In this document: positions 8,366 to 16,665 of the stretch, piece after piece | Layout: each line of letters starts with the position of its first letter | Numbering within the stretch: position 1 is the stretch's first letter | Assembly (NCBI RefSeq): GCF_011057715.1 | Contig: NZ_LNGH01000002.1 | Span: 1 to 64,000 of the forward strand | Length of the DNA: 64,000 nucleotides | Source: Marinitoga sp. 38H-ov | GTDB taxonomy: Bacteria > Thermotogota > Thermotogae > Petrotogales > Petrotogaceae | Reading direction: 5' to 3' | Made by a program: the position numbers and the translations under genes | Notes under the pieces: model-generated | Told to the model about the DNA's origin: nothing | Databases searched by the model: none | Seen by the model: only the letters and a program-made list of their open reading frames with translations

Positions 8366-9472
8366 ATGAAAAAAAATGTAAAAGAAAAACTAATTGATTC
8401 AGCAATTGAATTATTTTCTAAACGATGGTATGAGACAGTATCAATAGCCGAAATATGTAGAAATGCAGGTTTATCAAACGGAGTATTTTATAATTATTTT
8501 AAAAATAAACAAGAATTATTTGAATATCTATTAGAAAATTTATTAAAAATTTTTAAAAAAGAATTCTATAATTATAATGGCTCAAATAAAAAAGAGAAAT
8601 TAATATCATTTTTTGAAATTGTTTTTGAAGCTGCTAAAAAATATAAACCACTTGTTACTATATTCAGAGAAGGTCAATATAGATTTCCAAAATATGAAAA
8701 AGAATTAAGAGAAATATATATTGATATACTAGAAAAAATTCTTGAAAAAGAAGTTGATGAAGTTGATTATATTTATATTATAGGAAGTTTAAGATTTTTA
8801 GGAATTATGTCTTCATATGATTGGGTAAATTTAGATAAATATACATTTTATGATTTAATGTTTAATGGAATATTCTATAATAATATTAATCATGATTTAT
8901 TTAATTTAAATATTGAAGAATGTTTAGAACAGCAAATAAATACAAAACAATTATTAATTAATGCTGGTATAGAACTTTTTAGCCAAAAAGGATATCATAA
9001 GGTTAAGATTTTTGAAATAACAAATTATGTTGGATTAGCAGTAGGAACTTTTTATATTTATTTCTCTAGCAAAGAAGATTTTTTAAAAGAAATTGTTAGA
9101 CAGATAAGTTATAAAACAAGATTATTTATTTCTAAAAATATTCCTAAACATTTAAACAGATTAGAAAAGGAAATTGTTGGAATCTATCTATTTTTAGAAT
9201 TTTTTTCAAAAAATAGAAATTATTATGAAATTATTAGAGAATCTGAGTTTGTAGTAAAAGATGAAGTAAAAAAATATTATGAAGCATTTTTAAATGGATA
9301 TTTAAATAATTTAAATGATATAAAAAATGATAACAAAAAAATTGTCTCAATGTTTTTAATGGGAATCTCACATTATACAGGTATAGAGTATTTATTTGAA
9401 AATACTTTTAAAGATAAAAAAGCGTTTTTATTGTCTCTTTCTAATTATTTAAAAGACGGAATAAATTTATAA
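8366..9472 (+). CDS. Tandem TetR-family regulator (two TetR units)
   Basis: This 368-residue protein contains two TetR/AcrR units in one chain. The first helix-turn-helix spans about residues 5-50 (AEICRNAGLSNGVFYNYF) and the second about residues 193-240 (EITNYVGLAVGTFYIYF). Each is followed by ~130 residues like a ligand-binding half. TetR proteins are normally ~190-residue homodimers, so this looks like a covalent pseudo-dimer or a four-headed dimer. It follows the transporter-hydrolase genes by 21 nt with a GGAG site, so it probably controls that operon. The two halves have diverged, which points to an old duplication. Confidence 0.9.
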   Translation: MKKNVKEKLIDSAIELFSKRWYETVSIAEICRNAGLSNGVFYNYFKNKQELFEYLLENLLKIFKKEFYNYNGSNKKEKLISFFEIVFEAAKKYKPLVTIFREGQYRFPKYEKELREIYIDILEKILEKEVDEVDYIYIIGSLRFLGIMSSYDWVNLDKYTFYDLMFNGIFYNNINHDLFNLNIEECLEQQINTKQLLINAGIELFSQKGYHKVKIFEITNYVGLAVGTFYIYFSSKEDFLKEIVRQISYKTRLFISKNIPKHLNRLEKEIVGIYLFLEFFSKNRNYYEIIRESEFVVKDEVKKYYEAFLNGYLNNLNDIKNDNKKIVSMFLMGISHYTGIEYLFENTFKDKKAFLLSLSNYLKDGINL

Positions 9473-9490
9473 TATTATGGATGTGAGAAA

Positions 9491-10081
9491 ATGAATTGGA
9501 TTGCTTTTTTGTCATTGGTTGTAATTGCTTCTTGGACACCAGGGCCAAATAATATATTATCTATGGCATATTCAGGAAAACATGGTTATAAAAAAACAAT
9601 ACCTTTTTTAATTGGTGTCGGAACAGGATTTTTTATTATTTTAGTTTTAAGTGGCATTTTCAACTATTGGTTATATAAAATAATACCTAAAATAAAAATA
9701 ATTATTAGCGCTATAGGATTTTTGTATTTAATATATTTAGCTTATATGATTTTAAAAAATAGCTCTCATGATATTTCTGAAAAAGAAACTTCTTTTTTAA
9801 CATATAAAACTGGTGTTTTAATGCAGTTTATTAATCCTAAAGCTATTTTTTTTGCTATTACACTTACTGGCACATTTATTATTCCTGCATATAATTCGAT
9901 TTTTGCACTTATATCGATATCTATATTATTAGGCATTATTGCATTTTTAGCTACTTCTACTTGGGCTATAATAGGAACTTTACTTAATAGTTTTTTATCA
10001 AAATATGAAAAAATATTTAATTTTGCTATGTCAATATTACTTATATATTCTGCATTTTCAATTTTAGGCATTTTCAATTAA
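9491..10081 (+). CDS. LysE/RhtB-family amino acid exporter
   Basis: This 196-residue membrane protein with about six helices shows the family N-terminal motif TPGPNNILSMAYSGKHG near residue 17. LysE/RhtB proteins export amino acids and analogues. It follows the tandem TetR gene by 18 nt and is likely in the same operon, so the locus combines import and export. A putative terminator arm (AAAAATCCCC) lies just after the stop and is now separated from its partner by insertion sequences. Confidence 0.9.
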   Translation: MNWIAFLSLVVIASWTPGPNNILSMAYSGKHGYKKTIPFLIGVGTGFFIILVLSGIFNYWLYKIIPKIKIIISAIGFLYLIYLAYMILKNSSHDISEKETSFLTYKTGVLMQFINPKAIFFAITLTGTFIIPAYNSIFALISISILLGIIAFLATSTWAIIGTLLNSFLSKYEKIFNFAMSILLIYSAFSILGIFN

Positions 10082-10083
10082 CT

Positions 10084-10093
10084 AAAAATCCCC
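10084..10093 (+). terminator. Left arm of a terminator split by insertion sequences
   Basis: AAAAATCCCC at 10084-10093 is exactly complementary to GGGGATTTTT at 12695-12704. The two arms flank the insertion-sequence region and would form a bidirectional terminator between convergent lysE and corA if joined. This pairing is inferred. Confidence 0.4.
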
Positions 10094-10101
10094 TTAAATG
10101 A

Positions 10102-10120
10102 TGTGCCCCCCGAAAGTGGT
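10102..10120. repeat. IS-A left inverted repeat
   Basis: This end contains six C followed by GAAAGTG. It matches, in reverse complement, the right end at 12642-12656, which has five C, so the repeats are imperfect. Confidence 0.7.
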
Positions 10121-10149
10121 ACAATTAAAAAAAGCATAAAATAATGGGT

Positions 10150-10759
10150 TTATCCAACATGGCTCCAGTACTCTACTGGGGCCATATTATTTAATCTTGA
10201 TTGAAACCTCTCATTATTATAGAAATTTATGTAGTCTTCTATAACATCAATATATTCATTTCTTGTTTTTTGTTCTTGAATATAAACATTTCAAATGACC
10301 AAAGAAACTTTCAATTGGTGCATTATCAATAGGAATTTTGACATACTTTGAATTATCCCATGATTTTTTAATAAGTTTATAACATATGGATGAGTATATT
10401 GAAAACCTCTATCAGTATTAAAAATAGCATTTTTTCATTTGATTCTACCATTTTTTCAAAGTGTTTACGCATCATATCATTTGTAACGCTTAAACTTACT
10501 ATTTCATTATTATATAAATCTTGTATTACAGATAAGAATAATTTCCCATCTTTTGCTTTTATTTCTGTTATATCTGAAACAAATTTTGTTCTTGGTTCTT
10601 TGGTTTTAAAATTCCTTTTAAGAATATTATTCTTAATTTCAATATTGTTATAACTTATTATTCTTTGTTTATTTGTTTTTCTTATTTTAGCTTTTAATCA
10701 TTATTCTATACACTCTTTTATGGTTGATTATTTTTTGCGAATATATGTCTTCTATATCC
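10150..10759 (-). pseudogene. IS-A transposase orfB, C-terminal remnant
   Basis: Read on the - strand, this fragment encodes the DDE integrase core of an IS3-type OrfB in broken frames. Visible pieces are SDITEIKAKDGKLF around the first Asp, NTDRGFQYTHPYV around the second Asp, PIESFFGHLK with the Glu, and a C-terminus NNERFQSRLNN then APVEYW. Several stops and frameshifts interrupt it. It is contiguous with the N-terminal remnant beyond 12192 once the nested element is removed. Confidence 0.8.
10757..10759. repeat. Target-site duplication TCC, left copy
   Basis: TCC here and at 12192-12194 flank IS-B. Keeping one copy restores GGA-AGA-TAT-GGA-TAT-AGA-AGA (GRYGYRR) on the - strand. Confidence 0.6.
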
Positions 10760-10840
10760 TCGTAATCACCCCATGGAATATTTAAAGAAAAAATAAGAAA
10801 ATGTTATCATTAAACTAAAGAAATGAAAGGGGTGTTTGGT

Positions 10841-11295
10841 ATGAAAAATAGAAATAAGTATTCTCGGTTACTTCAAGTTGTTAAAGAATACCTTAATTCT
10901 GATAAGTCTTTATCCGATATTGCTATATGATTCCTTCATCTCACACTTTACATAAATGGGTTAAAAAATATGAGGAATCCGGTTATGATGATAATGTATT
11001 TAATTCTAAGAAAGGAAGGCCTAAGTCCATTATTTCTGATATTTCTAAGGTTCCGCTATATGAGTCTGCTGGTATTGTTAGAAACAACTCTAATAATTCT
11101 GATGATTCTGCTGTTATGAAGAAAAAAATTGAATATTATGAACGTCTTCTTATTGAAAAGGAATTGCTTATTAAAATGCAAGAAGATGAGATTAACTTTT
11201 TAACACAACTGGAAAAAGTAACTTTTATTGGTGTTTTTTTGATTATTTTTAAATATAGAGATTTTTTCTACTTCTTTTTTACTCAATCGTTATAA
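10841..11295 (+). pseudogene. IS-B orfA remnant (helix-turn-helix)
   Basis: The frame starts MKNRNKYSRLLQVVKEYL with a good GGGGTG site and stops at TGA near 10928 after SDIAI. The continuation is in another frame as IPSSHTLHKWVKKYEESG, a typical IS3/IS150 OrfA helix-turn-helix, followed by NSKKGRPK and a coiled C-terminal region. A small deletion at about 10927 accounts for the break. Not functional as read. Confidence 0.75.
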
Positions 11296-11326
11296 CATTA
11301 GTTCCAGTTCAATAACAGGTTGTTTT

Positions 11327-12110
11327 TTGTTAACCAGAAAGTCTTATTTTAAAGGTCATTCCTATACTGCTGACGGTAAAAAAGTTTCTGATGATTATAT
11401 TAAACAATTGCTTGTTGATTTGTTATCTATTGATGACACTTTGAATCCTGAGTTCTTTTACAAAACTCTTGGTTCTAAGAAGTTAGCTGCTATTTTTAGA
11501 CACAAGTATAAATTAATCACAAAAAGATTCATAGATTAAGAAAAGAATTAAATCTTATTAGAAATTATCGTCATCATCCAAAACATCCTAAAAGAAGACC
11601 TAAAAATCACGACATTACCAGACCTAATCAATACTGGGAATCAGATATTAAATTTATCCCCACTAAATATGATGGTTATATCGCAATACTTACTATAATC
11701 GATAGTTTTGATAGGGCTGTTGTTGGTGTTTATATTGGTAATTTGCTAAAGACTTTATTTCAACTTTAAGAAAAGCTATTAAGAGGTGCTACTCCTGATA
11801 ATCTCATTATTAGGTCAGATAATGTCCATTTGCTAAAATTACTGCTGCTTTTATGGATGAATTAAACATTATTCATGAATTTGGTTACAAGAATAATCCT
11901 AACTCTCAAGCTTATGTCGAGTCATTTCATTCTAGCGTTCAACGTGAATTTGTTGAATCTATTGAATTTAACTATATTGATGATGTTTATAATTACTATA
12001 TTTCATACATTTATTTTTACAACAGACCTCATGGTTCTTTATATTATTTTACTCCAGATTTCGTTTTTAATCTTTTTTCTGATCAATATAATAATTCTGA
12101 CTTAGAAGAA
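11327..12110 (+). pseudogene. IS-B transposase orfB remnant (DDE)
   Basis: Broken frames encode an IS3-type OrfB. A piece with KLAAIFRHKYKLITKRF is followed by NQYWESDIKFIPTKYDGY (first Asp), a damaged IIRSDN (second Asp) and AYVESFHSSVQREFVES (Glu), ending with YFYNRPHGSL. At least three frame changes occur between 11530 and 11860. The element cannot make an intact transposase. Confidence 0.8.
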
Positions 12111-12191
12111 TTTAAATCAATTAAGTTTAATGATTTTATTGTTTGTAAATGTTTTCCTTATTTCTTCTCCAATAGCCAGGGGGCAGACCGA

Positions 12192-12613
12192 TCCATATCT
12201 TCCTTTAAATTTAAAATATACTTCAATCTCTTAATTCTGTATCTCTTTTTATTCCTCTTTTGTATCTATAATAACTATTCCTTGATATCCCTGCTATCTT
12301 ACATAATAATGTTATTGGATAGTTCTCTTTTAATCTATCTATTATTCTTATTTTTTTTAGGGTCATTTTCCATTTCTTCATAATCTCAAATATGCATTTT
12401 CTGCTTTTAATCACATCATTTCTTCCTCTATGCTTTCTTTTTTAGGTCTTCCACGTTTTTTGCTTGATGTTCCTTCTATTTTTGCGTTTTTTATTCTCTT
12501 GTTTTAACTATTTAGTACATTTTTGCTATTGTTTGATACGGTAATTTTTCAATTACTACTTCTTCTTTAAACTCTTACGAGTACTCCCTAAACTTCTGTC
12601 CTTTCTTTGCCAT
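12192..12613 (-). pseudogene. IS-A orfA and N-terminal orfB remnant
   Basis: The - strand frame begins MAKKGQKFREYS at 12613 after a GGGGTG-type site and shows in-frame stops. Downstream, the region around 12414-12223 encodes an OrfB N-terminus with CKIAGISRNSYYRYKRG, typical of IS3 elements. It continues after a frameshift to FKGRYG, where IS-B interrupts it. Confidence 0.75.
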
Positions 12614-12641
12614 TAAAAAACACCCCCTACTTTTATTTTAT

Positions 12642-12656
12642 CACTTTCGGGGGTGT
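12642..12656. repeat. IS-A right inverted repeat
   Basis: CACTTTCGGGGGTG here pairs with the left end at 10102-10120. The outermost bases have diverged, so the exact element boundary and any target duplication cannot be fixed. Confidence 0.65.
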
Positions 12657-12694
12657 TTTTTTTATTGTTTCATTTTTTGGGTTCAGATCAAAAC

Positions 12695-12704
12695 GGGGAT
12701 TTTT
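12695..12704 (-). terminator. Right arm of the IS-split terminator
   Basis: GGGGATTTTT immediately follows the corA stop and complements the arm after lysE at 10084-10093. See that entry; the original hairpin is inferred. Confidence 0.4.
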
Positions 12705-13630
12705 TATAACCATTTTTTACCTTTAAACCATAAAAAAGTCATAATCATTATTATTATGGATGATATTATTATATTTATATATGTTAAAGGATTTTCCTGA
12801 AATGGAAGTTTTACATTCATCCCATAAAAGCTAGTTAATATTGTTGGTACTTGAAGTAATATAGTAACAACTGTTAATATTTTCATTACTATATTCAAAT
12901 TATTTGATATAACAGACGCATAAGCATCCATCATACCTGATAAAATATTACTATAAATATTTGTAACTTCAATAGCTTGTCTATTTTCAATCAAAGTATC
13001 TTCTAACAATTCCTCATCATCTTCGTATAACTCAAGTATTTTACCTTTTAATAGTTTTTCCATCATAATTTCATTTGATCTAAGTGAAGTAGTGAAGTAC
13101 ACTAAACTTTTCTCAAGATACATCAATGTTTCTAGTTCATAATTTTTCATAGATCTATGCAATTCTTCCTCAACCCTATCAATAGTTTTATTTATTTCTT
13201 TTAAATAATCTAAAAATAATTTTGCATTTTTGAAAAATATTTGAAATATCATTTTACTCTTTTTATGAGGATTGAGCAAACTAGCTTCTATCATTTTTTC
13301 AATAAAATCAATTTCTTGTCTCATTGAAAGTAATATATAATTTTTCCCAATTATAATACCTAATGAAACAGTTTTATAGGGTATCTTTTCATCTTCTTGA
13401 TTTCTCATTGGAACCTTTAAAATTAATAATATAGTATCTTCATCAATTTCAATACGTGCCCTCTCATCTTCATCTAAGGAATCATTAATAAAATCTGGGT
13501 CAAAATTCAATAAACTTGATAACATATGTATCTCATCTTGAGATGGATTAACAACTTTTATTAATGCATCTTGGGAAAAGCTTTTTGCCTCCACTAACTT
13601 ATGCTCTATTCTACTATAAAATTTTACCAT
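12704..13630 (-). CDS. corA: CorA-family divalent cation transporter
   Basis: This 308-residue protein has a long cytoplasmic N-terminal domain and two C-terminal membrane helices. The signature YGMN is at the end of the first helix (SFYGMNVKLPF). CorA channels pass Mg2+ or, in Thermotoga-type homologues, also Co2+ and related ions. The start has a strong AGGAGGAGA site. A GC-richer leader with a possible 15-codon ORF lies just upstream and may regulate it. The gene is convergent with lysE across the insertion-sequence region. Confidence 0.95.
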   Translation of the reverse strand: MVKFYSRIEHKLVEAKSFSQDALIKVVNPSQDEIHMLSSLLNFDPDFINDSLDEDERARIEIDEDTILLILKVPMRNQEDEKIPYKTVSLGIIIGKNYILLSMRQEIDFIEKMIEASLLNPHKKSKMIFQIFFKNAKLFLDYLKEINKTIDRVEEELHRSMKNYELETLMYLEKSLVYFTTSLRSNEIMMEKLLKGKILELYEDDEELLEDTLIENRQAIEVTNIYSNILSGMMDAYASVISNNLNIVMKILTVVTILLQVPTILTSFYGMNVKLPFQENPLTYINIIISSIIIMIMTFLWFKGKKWL

Positions 13631-13650
13631 CTTATCTCCTCCTTTTTTTG

Positions 13651-13698
13651 CTATGGCGGTCTAGACAACGGATCTTCACTACAACTAAAATAATCCAC
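13651..13698 (-). CDS. Candidate leader peptide upstream of corA
   Basis: A 15-codon ORF starts GTG five bases after GAGGTGA (13704-13710), encodes VDYFSCSEDPLSRPP and stops at TAG just before the corA ribosome binding site. It sits in a block noticeably richer in G and C than the surrounding spacer. Ending in two prolines directly before a stop is a context known to slow termination, and acidic/proline-rich leader peptides control Mg2+ transporter genes such as Salmonella mgtA. A second reading is possible: a TTG one base upstream, in another frame, gives a hydrophobic then basic 22-residue peptide ending next to the corA start. Function is inferred. Confidence 0.4.
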   Translation of the reverse strand: MDYFSCSEDPLSRPP

Positions 13699-13777
13699 AA
13701 AATTCACCTCGCTTTATTTGATTTATATAATTATATCATATTATTTGTTATTTTTCTTAAATATAACTAAATTTACG

Positions 13778-14599
13778 TCATTTTTTTACAAATGCTATAT
13801 TTTTTATATAATTTGCAATATATGACAATAAAAATAAAGCAAACAAAATTACAACAATAGATGGACCAGGCGGTAAATCAATATAATAAGCGATAACAAT
13901 GCCAAAAAAACCAGAAAAAACCCCAACAACACTAGAAATTAATATCATTTGATTTAAAGTTTTAGCAAACATCTTAGCAATAACACCCGGGGTTATTAAT
14001 AATGAAGTAACTAATATTATTCCTATTATTTTTACAGAAGTAACAACTACTATAGACACTATTACTAAAAAAAGATAATTAATAAAATTTATTGGTATCC
14101 CAAAAATTTTTGCCATTCGTGAATTAAATGCATAATATTTTAATTCCTTATTAAAAATAATTATTAAAAATAAAATAATTATAGATACTATTGATAAAAT
14201 TTTTACATCTTGATAATTTACTAATAAGATATCTCCAAATAAATAACTAGAAATTTCAGGAGTATAACCCGGTTTTAAATATAAAAAAATCACGCCTAAA
14301 GCCATTGAAAATGATAATAACATTCCAATAATACTGTTTTCATTTATTTTTTCTTTTTTACTAATAAGATATATAATTGTACCAAATAAAATAGCTGTTA
14401 AAACACTTGCTATATCAACATTAAAATCAAATAAAATGGCTAATGCTATACCTCCAAAAGCTGTATGAGCAGCTCCCTCTCCTATAAATTCCATTTTTTT
14501 CAATACTATATAATTAGATAATAACGAGGCACTAAAACTAGCCAATATTGAAGATAGTATTGCATACATCATAAAATCATATGATAATAATTCAATCAT
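13778..14599 (-). CDS. znuB: Zinc/manganese-type ABC permease (ZnuB/TroC family)
   Basis: This 273-residue membrane protein of the ABC-3 family has about eight helices and the family features GAAHTAFGGIALA and ITPGVIAKM. It forms the channel of the metal importer whose binding protein and ATPase are encoded upstream. A GTG at 14605 is in frame, but it lies inside the GGTGAG site that serves the ATG at 14599, so I chose 14599. The start overlaps the end of znuC by 8 bases. Confidence 0.93.
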   Translation of the reverse strand: MIELLSYDFMMYAILSSILASFSASLLSNYIVLKKMEFIGEGAAHTAFGGIALAILFDFNVDIASVLTAILFGTIIYLISKKEKINENSIIGMLLSFSMALGVIFLYLKPGYTPEISSYLFGDILLVNYQDVKILSIVSIIILFLIIIFNKELKYYAFNSRMAKIFGIPINFINYLFLVIVSIVVVTSVKIIGIILVTSLLITPGVIAKMFAKTLNQMILISSVVGVFSGFFGIVIAYYIDLPPGPSIVVILFALFLLSYIANYIKNIAFVKK

Positions 14600-15332
14600 T
14601 TTCACTCACCACTTTTAAAGGTTTTTCTATATGGATAAGAAATTCTAACTCTTCTGAATATATCTTTTTCAAATCATCAGAATTCATATCAACCACATTT
14701 TTATGACAATGTAACGTTTTATTTAAACACATTATTGTATTAACTTTTTTTACAATCATAGATATATCATGACTTACTAAAATAATTGTCATACCACTTT
14801 TGTTTAATTTCTCTAACACTTTATAGATTTTTGATTGAGCTTTACTATCTACTCCTGCTTCTGGTTCATCCAATATTAAAATATCCGGATCACTTACTAG
14901 TGCTCTAGCTAAGCTTAATCTTTGATATTCTCCTCCAGATAAATCGCCTACTTTCCTATCATATAAATATTCGATATCTAATTTTTTCATTATTTCTTTA
15001 ACTTTTTCATAATGCTTTTTTTTAAAATTTTTAAATAACCCTATTTCATTATACATTCCCATTAATATAACTTCATAAGCTTTAATAGGGAATGATTTAT
15101 CAAATTCATCTTTTTGAGGAACATAACCTATTTTCCCATTTATTTTAATTTTTCCTGTATAACCATCTATTTCACCTATTAATATTTTAATAAGTGTAGA
15201 CTTCCCTGCACCATTTGGCCCTATTATTCCAACAAAATCATTTTCATATATATCAAAAGTAATATATTTTAGTATTTCATTATTTTCAACTTTATAATTT
15301 ATGTTTTCTACAGATATAATTTTTTTACGCAT
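14592..15332 (-). CDS. znuC: Zinc/manganese-type ABC ATPase (ZnuC/TroB family)
   Basis: This 246-residue ATPase has Walker A GPNGAGKST, a Q-loop IGYVPQKDEFD, signature LSGGEYQRLSLARAL, Walker B DILILDEPEAGVD and VSHDISM. The frame is open further upstream, but the ATG at 15332 has AGAGGGG at good spacing and gives the family N-terminus. It overlaps the end of the Fur-family gene by 8 bases, so the operon is tightly coupled. Confidence 0.93.
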   Translation of the reverse strand: MRKKIISVENINYKVENNEILKYITFDIYENDFVGIIGPNGAGKSTLIKILIGEIDGYTGKIKINGKIGYVPQKDEFDKSFPIKAYEVILMGMYNEIGLFKNFKKKHYEKVKEIMKKLDIEYLYDRKVGDLSGGEYQRLSLARALVSDPDILILDEPEAGVDSKAQSKIYKVLEKLNKSGMTIILVSHDISMIVKKVNTIMCLNKTLHCHKNVVDMNSDDLKKIYSEELEFLIHIEKPLKVVSEND

Positions 15333-15708
15333 TTTTATTCCCCTCTTTTTGGCAATTACTGCAAATACCTTCAAAATATAGGATATGATCTGTAATTTTA
15401 AATTTGATTGTATCTTCAATATATTTTTTAAATTGATTTTCAAAACAAATATCTAATTTCTCAAATTTCTTACATTTAATACAATAAATATAATGAAAAT
15501 GTCCATCAGATTTATAATAATAAGTTATTTTATCAGAAAAAACAATTGATTTTAAAATATTTTCTTTTTCAAAAAAATTTAAATTTCTATATATAGTTGA
15601 TAAATCATACTCATTATTCAAAAGATTGTATATTTCTTCAGCGTTTAATGGATGATCAATTTTTTCATACAAGGATAAAATATCCCTACGTGTTTTGGTT
15701 AACTTCAT
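15325..15708 (-). CDS. zur: Fur-family metalloregulator, probably Zur
   Basis: This 127-residue protein has a winged helix (NAEEIYNLL then DLSTIYRNLNFFE) and metal-binding features: HFHYIYCIKC in the hinge region and a C-terminal CSNC pair, the two CxxC motifs of a structural zinc site. It is encoded inside a zinc-type ABC operon between znuA and znuC, and a 7-1-7 palindrome lies at the operon promoter. An autoregulated zinc repressor is the simplest reading. Mn or Fe sensing cannot be excluded from sequence alone. Confidence 0.88.
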   Translation of the reverse strand: MKLTKTRRDILSLYEKIDHPLNAEEIYNLLNNEYDLSTIYRNLNFFEKENILKSIVFSDKITYYYKSDGHFHYIYCIKCKKFEKLDICFENQFKKYIEDTIKFKITDHILYFEGICSNCQKEGNKNA

Positions 15709-15712
15709 ATTA

Positions 15713-16555
15713 TCACCTTACAGCATTTAAAATATTTATAAAATTAAATAAATATAATTCATCTATAGAATTATATGCATTTCCCAATGGATCTATTATT
15801 CCTAAATTTATTTTTAAAGACTTCGCAAGTTTTTCAGCTATTTTCTGATTCATTTGAGGTTCAGAAAATATCGCTTTAACCTTATTTATTTTTGATAAAT
15901 CTGAAATTCTTTTCATTTCAGAAATAGATGGTTCAACTCCTGGAGATTCTTCAATTACTCCCGCAATATTAATATTATACCTTTTGGCAAAATATTTAAA
16001 TGAGTCATGATAAGTAATTATACTTCCATTAATTTCCATTGCTTTTAATAACAAATATGAATCTAAATTTTTTAGTTTTTCTATTAAAATTTTAGCATTA
16101 TTAATATAAATTTCTTTTTTATTAGGATTTATATCTACTAATTTTTCAACTATAGATGGAATAACGTACTTATATATTATATAAGGATTTAACCATATAT
16201 GAGGATTATAATAATTTCCCTCTTCATCTTCTAAGATCAGCTCGTCTTTAGGGATCAAATCTGAAACAAATATTATTTCTTTATTTTTTAAATTTGAAAT
16301 TAAATTATCTAAAAATATCTCCGAATTTAATCCATTAAATATCGCTAAATCACTGTTATAAATTTTAACAAGATCCTTTGATGAAACAGAATATGTATGA
16401 GGACTTTTCCCAACCGGAACAATAATGTTTATAGTATCACTTTCATCAACAATATCTTTTAAAATTAAATAATATGGATGTATAGATACAGAAATATTCA
16501 TAGTATAACCTATAATATTCACTAATAAAAAAAGAAGTATATATACTTTTTTCAT
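15713..16555 (-). CDS. znuA: Zinc-type ABC substrate-binding protein (ZnuA family)
   Basis: This 280-residue exported cluster A-I metal-binding protein has a signal peptide at residues 1-20. Likely metal ligands are the His of SIHPYYLILK, GKSPHTYSV, NPHIWLNP and the later YHDSFKYFAKRY region. The His-rich loop of some ZnuA proteins is absent. The ATG at 16555 follows GGAGGTG, so the upstream in-frame codons back to 16603, which cross the operator, are not translated. It leads the operon znuA-zur-znuC-znuB. Confidence 0.92.
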   Translation of the reverse strand: MKKVYILLFLLVNIIGYTMNISVSIHPYYLILKDIVDESDTINIIVPVGKSPHTYSVSSKDLVKIYNSDLAIFNGLNSEIFLDNLISNLKNKEIIFVSDLIPKDELILEDEEGNYYNPHIWLNPYIIYKYVIPSIVEKLVDINPNKKEIYINNAKILIEKLKNLDSYLLLKAMEINGSIITYHDSFKYFAKRYNINIAGVIEESPGVEPSISEMKRISDLSKINKVKAIFSEPQMNQKIAEKLAKSLKINLGIIDPLGNAYNSIDELYLFNFINILNAVR

Positions 16556-16580
16556 TAAAACACCTCCAAATAAAAATAAT

Positions 16581-16603
16581 TTGCAAATGCAAATCATTTG
16601 CAA
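16581..16603. promoter_or_regulatory. Zur-type operator (7-1-7 palindrome)
   Basis: TGCAAAT-C-ATTTGCA (16588-16602) is a perfect 7-1-7 palindrome, the architecture bound by Fur-family repressors. A further half site TTGCAAAT extends it to 16581. It lies directly downstream of, and touches, the -10 of the znuA promoter, ideal for repression. Confidence 0.75.
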
Positions 16604-16608
16604 TTATA
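16603..16608 (-). promoter_or_regulatory. -10 element of the znuA operon
   Basis: On the - strand this reads TATAAT, an exact consensus -10, 47 bases before the znuA ATG. No strong -35 is evident. Confidence 0.55.
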
Positions 16609-16643
16609 TTCTCTTAATCTTAAATATATATGAATAAAATAAA

Positions 16644-16665
16644 AAAGGAGCATTAAAGCTCCTTT
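16644..16665 (-). terminator. Terminator of the folate operon
   Basis: On the - strand, arms AAAGGAGC and GCTCCTTT with a 6-nt loop are followed by a U-rich tract. The hairpin begins within the folK stop codon. Confidence 0.8.

Larger units (their letters stand above)
10760..12191 (+). mobile_element. Nested IS3-type element (IS-B) inside IS-A
   Basis: This 1,432-bp element is bounded by a 3-bp direct repeat TCC (10757-10759 and 12192-12194). Its ends are imperfect inverted repeats: left TCGTAATCACCCC, right reverse complement TCGGTCTGCCCCC. Excising it restores the IS-A transposase frame exactly. It carries + strand orfA and orfB remnants with frameshifts. Because it lies inside IS-A it arrived later, yet it is also decayed. 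Confidence 0.75.
10102..12656 (-). mobile_element. Degenerate IS3-family element (IS-A), interrupted by a second IS
   Basis: This is a decayed insertion sequence transcribed on the - strand. Its ends carry inverted repeats sharing the core CCCCCGAAAGTG (left 10102-10120, right about 12642-12656). Remnants of orfA (from 12613) and orfB (N-terminal part to 12192, C-terminal part 10759-10150) are recognisable, but all contain stops and frameshifts. Removing the nested element and one copy of its 3-bp duplication joins the two orfB parts in frame as the IS3 transposase motif GRYGYRR. The remaining element is about 1.1 kb, somewhat short for the family, so internal deletions are likely. It is not functional. 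Confidence 0.8.

Noticed and set aside
10390-10653. An 87-codon + strand ORF in the insertion-sequence region
   Set aside because: It is the antisense of the IS-A transposase remnant, whose - strand reading shows DDE motifs; the + strand reading has no recognisable features.
13631-13770. M-box or yybP-ykoY riboswitch upstream of corA
   Set aside because: The leader is too short, and the conserved core sequences of these riboswitches are not present. A short ORF explains the G+C-rich block better.
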